Below, one piece after another: positions 1 to 10,700 of a stretch of DNA of 64,000 bases. The stretch covers positions 3,156,066 to 3,220,065 of the forward strand of contig NC_089184.1 in NCBI RefSeq assembly GCF_947507565.1. Direction: 5' to 3'. A program made the position numbers and the translations under genes. Positions within the stretch are counted from its first letter, which is position 1; every line of letters starts with the position of its first letter. This DNA is from Oscarella lobularis. Lineage: Eukaryota > Porifera > Homoscleromorpha > Homosclerophorida > Oscarellidae. The notes beneath the pieces are model-generated. The model made no database searches. It saw nothing but the letters and a program-made list of their open reading frames with translations, and was not told where the DNA came from.

Positions 1-119
1 GCATGGCGACGGTGGCGGTGCTGTGGGACGCCGAGGAGGTGAGTGGCGGCGAAGAATAGCATTGTAATGACGATGAGACAAATGACGGCGAACTTCGAGA
101 CAGATGGTGGTGGCTTCAT
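1..119 (-). CDS. Type II membrane protein, first exon only (sialyltransferase-like N-terminus)
   Basis: The start codon is at 117-119 on the minus strand and the reading frame stays open to the left edge, giving about 39 residues. The peptide begins MKPPPSVSKF, then has one hydrophobic segment of about 20 residues (VICLIVITMLFFAATHLLGV), then a basic stretch rich in His and Arg. This short cytoplasmic tail plus signal anchor is typical of Golgi glycosyltransferases. It resembles the N-terminus of the GT29 sialyltransferase at 24898-25827: both have a hydrophobic anchor ending in a LMLFATIHLP / MLFFAATHLL type segment followed by H/R residues. No catalytic motif is in the window, so membership of that family is inference. 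The rest of the gene lies to the left of the window. Confidence 0.5.
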   Translation of the reverse strand, partial: MKPPPSVSKFAVICLIVITMLFFAATHLLGVPQHRHRRH

Positions 120-1118
120 TCAGGTTTGTTTTTCACCTGGAAATAAAATGAAATTAGTATAAAATGATATCCGCTTAATTGATCTAAGCAAAATGGTGTA
201 CGTCCCAAACGATATACACCACCTATTACTTATAGTACATTCATATAAATTCGTTTCATTTTATTTGATAACGTTTATAGAGGCTGCAACTAATCAAATG
301 AAAAGAATTTGCAATTATGTGAAATTTAGTCAATGGATTTTTTGTAGCCCAGAATACTGTAATAAGTCTTGGAAAATAAGTACTGCAGTCCAAGGATAGT
401 AGACAAAAGTCACACTAACATTGAAAAATACAAATAGTTTATTATACGCAGATTGAGAATTTTCAAGGAAACAAAATGCACAGTAGAGTAACGATTGAGC
501 TCTTTTGCTACGTTTCTAAGGCGAAGCGACGCGGAACTTAGAATTATGACTAAGTACTACAAAACAATTTAAACGTAAAAAGGATCATGTCGGATATAGG
601 TACGGGGTGGGGTACCCGTTCCTCTGCACGCCTCCGTACTGTAAGTCTTCTCTAACAACTAAAGACGATAGGCTTAAGATGTGTGACCGGAGGGGTTCAC
701 GGCAGAGGAACGGGTACCCCGCCCGGTACCTATACCCGACCTAAAAAATACCGTCGTTTGTCGAAAAGACAGATTGGAGAAGGCGAGAAGCAAAGAAGAA
801 CTTTCGAAGAGAAGTGTATCTAAAGCACGTTACCTGGGAATATTTCGACGTTTTTGAGACGTTTGAGCCTAACTCTATCAGTGTCAGAGAAAACGAGAAG
901 GGAAAATAGAATTGTTTGTCTACGAAGCAAGCTGGTTCAGTCCCGACTCCGTCTCGAGCGAACGAAGAAGGCGAAAAAATGACGAAACCGCTTGCCAAAA
1001 CTTTTGATTGTCTCTACGAGAACGAAATGGAGGTAAAAGAGAGGAGAGGTTCCTCGCATTGGTTCCTTTTGACTAGAGTCTATGGAATTAATTTCCGTCA
1101 CTGTGTGTACGTATGACT
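120..1118. other. Intergenic; holds a foldback element, no supported gene
   Basis: This stretch separates the left-edge gene from the 3' end of the USP gene, both on the minus strand. It is AT-rich. The only structure I can support is the inverted repeat at 589-740. Short open frames around 740-1116 exist on both strands but show no recognisable motif, splice pattern or family resemblance. Confidence 0.5.
589..740. mobile_element. Foldback / MITE-like element with 39-bp inverted arms
   Basis: Arms at 589-627 and 702-740 are inverted copies matching at 36 of 39 positions. Both read inward as GTCGG.TATAGGTAC, then GGGGTACCCG and TTCCTCTGC. Pairing partly continues inward through a CCTCCG block. 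The spacer is about 74 bp with no coding potential. I see no clear target-site duplication: the flanks are ..ATCAT and CTAAA... A non-autonomous DNA element is the simplest reading; a structured RNA is an alternative. Confidence 0.6.
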
Positions 1119-3233
1119 TTATAACTGACATTTCTCATAGAAAAGAACATAGCACTGCGATCCTCTTACGGAACTTGAGTTCACTTCCTTGAAACTAGAA
1201 CATTTCTTAGTTTAGGTACATGTATATAAGTGTTTGAGTTATTTACCTAGAGTCATTGAAAAGATGCCATTTACCTGTGACGTAATGCTTGCACGTGGCC
1301 GTGTAATGACCCCCGAATATACTTCCCGTGTGATTAGAAACTGCATATAATTTATAGAGACACTCGCCACCTAAGAAAAGAAAAATCTAAATAGAATACT
1401 TCTTGTGATTATTAATTATATGAATGACCTTTTGTGCACAAATTTGAATCGACAAAACGGTCCAAATTTAGTTTACGATCCACAGGAAAGTCTATGACGT
1501 CGGGAATTTTAGCACGGAACCTCAGCCCACCAAATCTCTTTAGATCTAAATTCAAAACCTGAGACAGAAGTATTTATTATGATGAATGACTTACGTATAA
1601 CAAGTATGGGAGGAAGTTTGCTTAATGTAAGACTCTTTGTACACTTACGCTTCTTATTACATTGACTACAAAACTAGAAAGGAAGTGATTGATTTGGAGT
1701 ATATCTACAGATACGCAGTTGTCTTACGGGACGGTTGTCTCCGTCCAACGTTTCCGGTTTCGTAAACAATTCAAAACAATCCGCTAGGTCCAGTGACGTG
1801 GAAAATCCCAAACGATCATACGAAGAAGAAGAAGATTGCTATAAAAGCAAGAGTCTATGTATCTTTTATTTCTTTTCCTTCCCGTCTTACCCTACGTGGA
1901 ATGGGAAGAGATAAATCCCAGAAGGGATCATACGTAATCGACTGATGAGAACAGGATTCAAAGGTGACTGTACTCATCAGCTGACCAACAAAAAGGTCTC
2001 CAGGGAAAAAACTATTTCAAAAAAATTCATACTCTACTTCTTTTCTTACCAGCTATTTTGCTATTTTCACGTGAATGATATTTCTCTGAAGCCAAATCAG
2101 AATCACTCGGATTTCTTCTAAAATGCTAATTTAAATATGATTAAATATCCTTTACTATTACTACTTACGTCACCGATTCGTTTTCTGATTTAGAATCATT
2201 TCTCAAGTCGTCATGAAGACCGTCAAGTAAAAATCGCAAAAACTCTTGAGCATCTTGTTGACTGTATGAAATTATTATTCAAATAGCTAAAGCATCAAAT
2301 CTGACTCCATACCTATATCCTACAAATCTTGGCGCAAATCTTTGAATTTGACTTTTGAATTCTGTCGGTGACAAGGGACTGCTGTCATTCTCACTCCACA
2401 TGCGTTTCACAAGATCAGCATAAGCTAAATATTAATTTCAAATCACGTGAACGTATTCAATTACAAAAAGAGTTTCTTGCCTCTTACTAACCGCCCTTTC
2501 ATGTGACTTTTCTTATTCAATTTCGTCTCGTACTTATCCGAGACAAAGAAGTCGGTTAGAAGACGCGTTTGACTCAAGCACTGAAGCATGGAATTCATAA
2601 AACACTGAGAAATAAATAACCACGCAATGAATACCAAAAAATAGAATTTGAGCTCACGGTATTTCCCAAATTACGAAGACCCACGAGACCAACAGACGTC
2701 TCAAAATTTGATTTTCGTCGCGTTATCGTGGAATAATCACGATCTCGTCCCAAGTCAGTCTTTTCTCTTGATAATGACGTGAGTTTCGTTTCTCGCAGTA
2801 GACAATCGTCTTTTGACGAATTCGAACGCGAACGAGATACAGTCAAATGAGATGGAATTGATTCGATGCTATTCGATCGTCGAAGAGAGCTGAGACTATA
2901 ATCAGAGCCTGTATAAATATGGCTTGCATCTAATCTCTTAGGCAGAATTCTTGGTGTGGAAGAATCGAAGCGAGTGCCTGTGCTGTAATTACGAGAACTG
3001 GCGTCGTTTCCGAAAGGCGTAGTCGCTTTTACTGGCTCGTGGCGGCCGGCTAGCGTTCTCCTTGACTCGTTTTTGTAGCTGGATGTCTGTTTAGGTCGAG
3101 GATCGGGCGGTAACAGGCGATGCGATCCCCATGGAAGGTATTTGTGTTGTGGTCTCGGCGAACTTGGTGATTTCGATGCCGTTGAGCCGCTAGTGTTTCT
3201 CCGCGGTAAGATAGATCGTCTTGTCGTCGCCAT
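1119..3233 (-). CDS. Ubiquitin carboxyl-terminal hydrolase, USP2/USP21-like (multi-exon)
   Basis: A complete C19 cysteine protease that removes ubiquitin from proteins. I chose the ATG at 3231-3233 (protein [10 protein letters not shown]...) with good context. Exon 1 (3233-2658) encodes a Ser/Arg-rich disordered N-terminus of about 185 residues and ends in [11 protein letters not shown]. The next exon (from 2604) starts with the catalytic Cys of [10 protein letters not shown]. Further exons encode [71 protein letters not shown] (zinc-finger part), [25 protein letters not shown] (catalytic His) and WHLFNDSS (Asn/Asp box). It ends VLFYEKCQL with the stop at 1119-1121. Introns are about 45-150 nt. 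All catalytic boxes are present, so it should be active. The order and wording of the boxes match the USP2/USP21 group best. Confidence 0.93.
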
Positions 3234-3526
3234 GTTGTAAACAGTCACGTGCCTAGCAACAATAATGCGCGATCTCTAACAAAATGTATGTAGCTTCCTA
3301 TACACTGTTTTTTATCATCTACTATTTTCATTCAACTAATTGCTTGAAAAGGAAGATTTTCGAACTGACGCAAAGCCTCGATCTAGCTATCAGCACAGCC
3401 TTTTTCAAAAAGATTGAATATGAATTTTTAGAGGACATGAAAACATTTACAATATCAAAAAAGACGAGTCAAAAATAAGAGATAAAAACAAGCAGCAAAG
3501 CCCAAAAAACACCGCAGAAAATGAAG
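3234..3526. other. Short intergenic spacer between USP and kelch-kinase genes
   Basis: About 290 bp separates the stop of the upstream minus-strand kinase gene from the start of the USP gene. It must carry the USP promoter. A 64-codon plus-strand frame at 3284-3478 shows no motif and I do not support it as a gene. Confidence 0.4.
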
Positions 3527-6500
3527 CTAATAAAAAGAACTTGAGAGTTGGACTTTGTGACCGTCTCTTCCAAACACTCCCTTCACCAGTCGCAACAATG
3601 GAAAAATCCCAAGCGCTGACAAACGACTTCGACTGTCACTAAACTCACTCTTCAGCGCATCAAAGCATTCTTGTGATGAGGGTCTATTGTTGGGGTCATC
3701 ATCAATCAAACGAGAGCAAAGCATTAAAAGATTAGGACGATTAGCGAGAGCGTCCAATTGAGTCTGCCTCGCTTCAGCAATGGGACCCACCCCGGTAAAG
3801 ATCTCTATCAAAGAAACGCCAACGCTGTACACGTCGCTAGGCAACGAGCTCGAAGCGGCAGTGCCGTCAGAACGCGGTGACCTTTCCGGAGCGAGATATT
3901 GCTGACTGACAGGGCCAGCAGACAGAGAACTCTCAATCAGATGAGCCGTTCCCAAGTCGCCCACTTTGACTTTCATATCTCTTGTGACGAGGATATTAGA
4001 CGGGCGGACGTCACCGTGCACGTAGGGACGCGGACGAATCTGATGAAGATATGAAATACCTGACGTCATATCAATGGCAATAGACAACTGCTCATAAATT
4101 GTCAGATAAGAGTCGGTAGTGTGAGCTGCGTCGATGACTTCGCTCACTGATCCCTCGAGTAATTCCATGACCATTTGGAGAGGAATTCCTTCGGCCATCA
4201 CCGCTCCGCAAACGGTCAAGATGTTGGGATGATGAAGTCGACTGCAGACGAGAACTTCTTGCTCGAATAATGCCATGTTGCGTTGATTCGTGATAAGCTC
4301 GTGGATTTTTTTGACTGCAACCGTCATTCCGCGCCAACGGCTCACAAAAACGCCTGAGTGTGAATACATACTATTAACCGAGATATTATGCGTTTCATTT
4401 CTTACTTGCAAATCCTCCTGATCCTACTTTTTGATCCGTCAGGTGTACTTCGTCTTCTCTGATGTTCAACACGTCAGTGAATTCTTCAAGGCGTCGTTCC
4501 ATTTCGTTACGAGATGCCTCCAGAGTTTGGCAGCGTGTCAATGCAACACTATGGTTACGTTGCACTGTCGCTAGTTCATCCCTTAGGAAAATGAAAGAAA
4601 TTCAAATATATATTCACTATGATGAAATTGATTTTGCTGTTTAAGACGACGTTGCTTTGTATACCTGATATGACAAATGTCTACATCTTTTCGCTCTAGA
4701 AAACGTTGACATGACGCAAGTTCTTCCCTGTTCAAAAAAATTAAACATATTTATTATTTTGATTATTAGAAATAATTTTCAATGACCTTATGCGAGTAAT
4801 TACTTCGTCTTTACCCTGTGCAAGCCGTTGAGACGTGGCCAAATCCTGTCTAAAACAATAAATATATACACTATTGGCAGAACCCTATTTTTTGTGCCTA
4901 CTGAATGGAAGAATCTGCTGGTCTTTTTCTTGTTCAAGACGACGTTGAGCAATAGATGCTTCTCTTTGAAAAGACGCCAATTCTCGCCTATAATCAAAAC
5001 ATGAAACAAAATGTATGCATCACTTTCCACAAATAACCTGATCTGTGCAATTTCTCCGTCTTTGCGCTCAACAGGACGATGAAAAGATTTCAGTTCTTCT
5101 CTGAAAGAAAAAATTCACAATAAGATTTAAATTAAAGAGTAAAAACAACGATAAACAAAATTTACAAAATTACGCAATACTTTACAATAGTATACAAACA
5201 TAATATATAACCTGATAGACGCTTTTTCTTCGGTCAATTCAGAGCACCTTCGTCGCAAATGCTCGAGCTCGCGTTGCATCATTTCAATATCTTCTCTGCC
5301 ACTTGGAAGTGAAAGACGTGGAGATGAAGTTGCTGCACGAACTGACGCCCGTCTCGACGAGAGAATTTCTCGTTTAATTTTCATATACGGCTTGTTCTTC
5401 ACGTCTGCAAAACATTATTCATTAAACGTCCTTAATAAAGTTTATTAAATATATTTACCAAGACAAAAGCGTCTTAAAAGAGGCCTACATGACCATTCCC
5501 AATTGACACCACCACAGATAATGACGTCTCTAGTCTTGTCTTCGTTCTGCACACAATGACATGTGTGACACAAAATTTTTCCCAATTGTGGATCGACGTC
5601 CATCTTTACAAATAATCATTAAAAATTCTATAAAATAAAATCATAACAACCTGATATGCTTTGGAATTGTCACAATCCAGAACGTAAGCATAATCAAAAT
5701 TATCCGATAAGCCGAGCATTTGACCACCAACGAGAAGACAAATTGATTTGTCTTCTAATCCTTCTGTCACTAATTGACAAATTGTATGGCCATGTCTTGG
5801 TGATGGTTTCACATTGAAATCAATGATCGTCCACAACTGAAAATATTGCTAAACGTATTTATTATTTAACTACGCAGGTTTACTTTGCGATTTAAATTTA
5901 TTGAAATAGAGTGAGATTCATTCTCCTTGTCTCTTCCATGAAGTAATGCTCGATGCTCGTCAATGGTTGCCATGGCAGCGGCAACAAGTGGTTTAGGTTG
6001 TGTTCCACTTAATTCCAAATCCAACCACATTCCTAGTTTATATTTCAAAAGATTATCAAATTGATATTAAATAGAGTCACCTTTTTCATTTCCCTCTTCA
6101 AGTCGAAATTCATAAATATCATTACTCCACTTCCATTTATCCTGAGTTGCCCCAGACTGGAGTTGATCACGAGGAATCTTCTTTTCGCTCTTTCCCCCAA
6201 ACATAATCATTCTTGATCCAATCGCACACAAAGAGCATCGTGAGCGTTCGTGCGGTTTCTTTCCTCCGATAGGCGTCGCTACTTCGATCCATTCCATTTT
6301 CTTCGGATCGAGACGATAAACGATTCCCAGGCGACGACCCTTGTCTGTTCTTCCCCCGTATGAGTAGATCATCTTGTCGATGACAACACATCGTGCATCC
6401 GTACAAGGTGGAGGAATCGTTCGACCTAGAGTCAATCGACGGATCCACTTCTTTTCCGCTCTTCGAACATTCATCACAAAGATTTCATTGCGGGGAAAGT

Positions 6501-6684
6501 ATTTTGATCCATCGAAGCCACCGAAGAGATGAAGATGATCGTCGACCAACGCGCATTCAAGAGCATACCGCTTCTCGGGTGAGATGGCCTGAGAGTCTTC
6601 ATGAGGGGAGTCGCGACGAAGCCTCGCCATTACAGATGTGTACAGTGACGTCAGAGGGCAGGTCCCAGCTTCTTGCTTAGGCAT
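3527..6684 (-). CDS. Kelch-repeat / coiled-coil / TKL-type protein kinase
   Basis: A single minus-strand gene, ATG at 6682-6684, stop at 3527-3529. The first exons (6684 to about 5460) encode kelch blades: DDHLHLFGGFDG, DKMIYSYGGRTDKG, IGSRMIMFGGKSEKK, SPRHGHTICQ followed by ICLLVGGQM, and VIICGGVNWEW. A coiled-coil stretch follows (5400-4406), built largely from small exons, several exactly 63 nt. The C-terminal kinase begins VGSGGFA, then crosses an intron (4405-4354) to SVFVSRWRG, AVKKI (ATP lysine), HGDVRPSN (catalytic loop, HRD changed to HGD), GDLGTAH (DFG changed to DLG) and APERSP. The key Lys, Asp, Asn and Asp are kept, so activity is plausible. The kinase looks TKL-like. The N-terminal kelch propeller suggests a scaffold for protein binding. 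One small exon junction (near 4902) is out of phase by one base. Confidence 0.88.
4665..5100 (-). repeat. Tandemly duplicated coiled-coil exons in the kelch-kinase gene
   Basis: Exons at 5100-5038, 4849-4787 and 4727-4665 are each exactly 63 nt (21 codons, three heptads); the one at 4987-4902 is 86 nt. Each begins with a version of (E/R)EL(A/K)S(F/C)(Q/H)R or DLATSQR and ends in a (I)(A/T/C)..I(R) motif. All start in the same codon phase, so they can be duplicated or skipped without a frame change. The spacers are about 50-60 nt. The exon at 4581 continues the same pattern (DELATVQR). Confidence 0.75.
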
Positions 6685-7767
6685 GACGCGCGTTAGGCTT
6701 TTAGAAAATGTTCTCTACTTGCGCGATACTACCTTTCTACCGCGTAACCACGATTAGATATGTAGAAGCATGATTTAGACGTCGTTCGACGCCTATTTCG
6801 GGACATTTCTCAGTGATATCGGCGAGTTATATCGATGAATGGGTGGGGACTTCCGACGAAATGGGCGTTTTCGATGTGCTCTCATTCCTCACCAAAGCAT
6901 CCGATTGCACCGAGACTTTACCACGTAATGGGTACACGATTGATCTATTTTTCTTCAAAAGCTTTTACCCTACCCGAACATACGGGCTCACAACAAAAGG
7001 CCAGTGGCAGTAAATTCCTTCGAGTCTAACTTAACAAAGCAAAAATGTTGGAATTCATTTAGAAAATAAAAAATAAAAAATTGTAAAAAATGAAAACGTT
7101 CAAGACATACGTAATACGCACTTTTTCAGTAGTATAAATAATCAACAAAATTCATCAACAAAAACCAATAGTATGTTAGAAAGAATTTTTGTCAAACAAG
7201 TTCCAAAGGCACAGACATAAAACTCCAGAGAAACGCCGGGTAACATCAAGTACAGAAAACCAATCAGAGAAAAACGGCGGATAGTGGTTTATCCTAGAAA
7301 ATCCCGTACACTTCGCCTTTTACAAGCATGTGGGCTACGAAAGACTGTAAGCTAGGTAAAAAGATTAATTACCTAACTAAAGACGGCGTAAATCAAGATA
7401 AAAAGAAAGTCGCGAACAGAATCTTAGACGTGTCAGTTAGCACAGATAAAGAATAGCTGTGCGTGTAACAAATAAAAAATGCGTGATGCAAAGTTAGGGA
7501 AAAGTTAATTCATTGCCTTTACTAAAGTATCCCAGATACACTAACAACCGTATGAGAAGGCATAGAAAATTTAAATGCTGTCGTACCCTAAGAAAGTTAC
7601 GTATCAGGAATGCTTCTAAAATTGCGACATATATTCTATCTAATGTCTACAGGAACAAAGAAAACAGGGGAACATGTGGACTCACCTTTCATCGAAGCAA
7701 AACGGAACAGAAAAACAATAGGCAGCACAAAAAAAAAACAAGACAGTGTACAGACGACAAGTGAAAC
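6685..7767. other. Intergenic; possible kelch-like remnant on plus strand, otherwise AT-rich
   Basis: This kilobase separates the ABCA stop (minus) from the start of the kelch-kinase gene (minus). Around 6835-7028 two overlapping plus-strand frames are open for about 65 codons. One contains APRLYHVMGTRLIYFSS, which resembles a kelch strand pattern, but there is no Gly-Gly pair, so a decayed kelch exon is only a possibility. From 7030 to 7760 the sequence is AT-rich with no supported feature. Confidence 0.3.
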
Positions 7768-10700
7768 TTAGTCAGCTTCCTTTTGTTCTTTAGCAAAATG
7801 CAGAAAAACCTGTTACAATAACTCGATACCATAGCTATAATAAACAGGCGAATCAGCACACTCACTTCTTCGAGAGTTGTCTGGCTCACACTGTAACCAG
7901 CCAAATTGAGATCCTGATCGACTCTAGCCGACTCGAGAGAATCGAAAATGTAGGACCACTGCTGACCACTCATTAAGTCGTATCCGAGTTGTCCCTGCCG
8001 AAAAAATAAAGTAGACAAAATATATTCATCGGAAGGCAATACGTACCCCATGCTCATCAGTCAACTTCGCACCAGGAAACTTTCTTTGAATGAAGTCTTT
8101 AATGGCCACAGTTGAAGTGTTCGGCGCTTGAGCGCTGTCTGTCATTGCCTCACCCACAATGACAGTGAGAGAGAACCCTCCGCCAAATCTTTAAACGTGT
8201 AAGATATAGAGTCTAATGCTCCTTGTTTCTCTTGTGTACCTGTTTTTGAGGTGCTGAATGCTTCCCAAGCATTTGAAATGGCCGTTGACAAGAATTCCAA
8301 GACGAGTGCACAGAGCTTCGCATTCTTCCATGCTGAGAATTAAAAACATTAAAAAAAGATTGAGATATCGAGGAACAAGTCATACCTATGAGACGTCAAG
8401 ACAATACTTCGCCCTTCTTTGAGTACATCGACTAAGCAATCCCATAGGAAACGGCGAGCCTTAGGATCCATTCCAGCTGTGGGTTCATCCTTCATGTCTT
8501 ATTAGTCAGTATATGCCAAGTAAAGTAAGAGAAACGTACCAAGAAAACAACTGACGGATCTCCTACAAGTGCAACGGCAGTGCTCAACTTTCTTTTATTG
8601 CCACCGCTAACATAGAAAGAGAAACACGTGCAAGTAATCAGAATACATGATCTTAGCTAACCTGTATGTTCCACACGTTCTGTCTGCATATTCATTCAAA
8701 TCAAGACGATCTATGATCTTCTGCACGACTTCCGAGATAGAGGAGGGCACGTAACCGCGAAGTCGAGCGATGCACGTCAAATATTCACGGCCAGTTAAAC
8801 GCTCAATAAGAGAATCAAACTTGAGAAAAACACATCAAAAAAATTAGGCAAATAAGTATAATAAAAAGTCTTTGTACCTGAGGACAATATCCCACTAGAC
8901 GTTGCACTCGATGAAGATCGGAGCGGATATTTAGCCCTTCGATGTAAGCTGTTCCAGCGGACATCGTCAAATCGCCAGTCAGAATTTTAAACGTAGTCGT
9001 CTTGCCAGCACCTGACTCTCATCATAAAAGAAATGCCGTAATAGAAGAATTTTCTAAAGTACCATTGAGCCCAAGAAGTCCAAAGCATTCGCCACGTGGA
9101 ATGCTAAACGTCAAATGATCGACAGCTGGCTGAGCAGCTTTACGATATTGCTAGAAGAGACAGAACTTGTTATCACAAAAAGACACATCCTCATGACATA
9201 CCTTAGTAAGATTCTTAGCTACGACGATAGAAGAGGTGTCGTCGAAATCAGGAGACATGACAGCCTCTCTTTCTGCAGCAACATCGGCGTCCTAAAGAAC
9301 ACAAGAAAGACTACAAAACTGTCGCCATAAAAGGCACGTGTGTATACCTCGTCGATAGGCGTTCTCTCAGCTAAAGCTCGATCATCTCGTATAGGTATGA
9401 AGAAGCGATACTAAAATATATGCAAACCTTAGTTAAACTACATTGGTGCACGGTAAGGAGCTCACCTCCAAGAGAAATACTAAGAGAAAATAAACGATGC
9501 CTTCAAAGAAGAGGTAGAGAACGGGAACTCCGATTCCAGGACGAGTGAGAGAGAGTTCATCGGTGTTTTGAATACACCCGAACTGCGAGCTAAAACAGAC
9601 GACATTATGAATACTAAATATAGGATGAAAGGAGCTAACATGTTTGACCCTGAACAGGCTTCTTTCAGAAGACCGTTTCGATACAAATCGGATAACGATT
9701 GACTAAATCTAGAAATGTGGCATAGCTTTTACTTTGTCGATGCTGCTCCTAATTGGGATTACGTACGCATAATTTGGTTGAAGAAAGAAAATATAGCGAC
9801 AGACGTCAGCTGCAGTTGGCAAATCAATACCCGGTAAAAGGAAGACAAAGACGAGAATTGTTCCCAGCTGTAGAAAAAGGAATCATGCTTACGTAAACAA
9901 TTCAAATTTTAACATTCGCACCAAAGAAGTGAGAACGAGAATCAGAGCCATAATCGCGAATCCAGTGTAGGGAGAGCTGAAGAGAAAGGAGAAGAGGTAG
10001 ACCAAAGGAAGATTAGCCCAGGCATAGAGAATCTAATAATAAGAAAGTTAAATTCGTTAACTTCGCATGACTATTCGAATACCAGCAAAAGGATGATTGG
10101 TCCTATAGCGTTGGTGAAAATATCAATTTGAAAAGCGGCAAAGAGAATCAGAATTAAAACGGCCGGCAAAACGAAGTTGCAAAAATCCCAAGCAAACGTA
10201 GCAAGCCAATATCCAGAAGGAACCAAGCCACTAAGAAACTGCATGTGCTTTGCCTAAGTAAACAACAATAGAACGAAAGCCATAGGCAAGGAAAAGATTC
10301 TCAGTACCCTGCTGATTCTCTCCGCTATTGGAAACGTTATGAAGCTAGCAGAAAGAAAAGCCATGCCAAATGAAATGAGGAAGGGAAGAATAAATGTCCC
10401 TGCATCGGAATTAGCACCATCAATCTAAAAGTAGCCAAATAAATATAAATGTTAGTGAGAAACTGGAGATTCTAACTCGTTCAGTTGGAGTTCTAGGCAA
10501 AGGAAAATTGGTCACTTCAATACCAAAATTATCCAAATTATCCGTCACACCGACTTCACCAAGAAAATATTTCAATTGAATATTTGCAAAGGCGCTCAGA
10601 GCTGCCGGAGCAGCGTGAAAAGGCTGATTGCTGTACCAAACCGTCGCCCATAGTCCAGCTCCCTCCGGATCTGATGGCGCCTCCGAATAGTTGACTGCCG

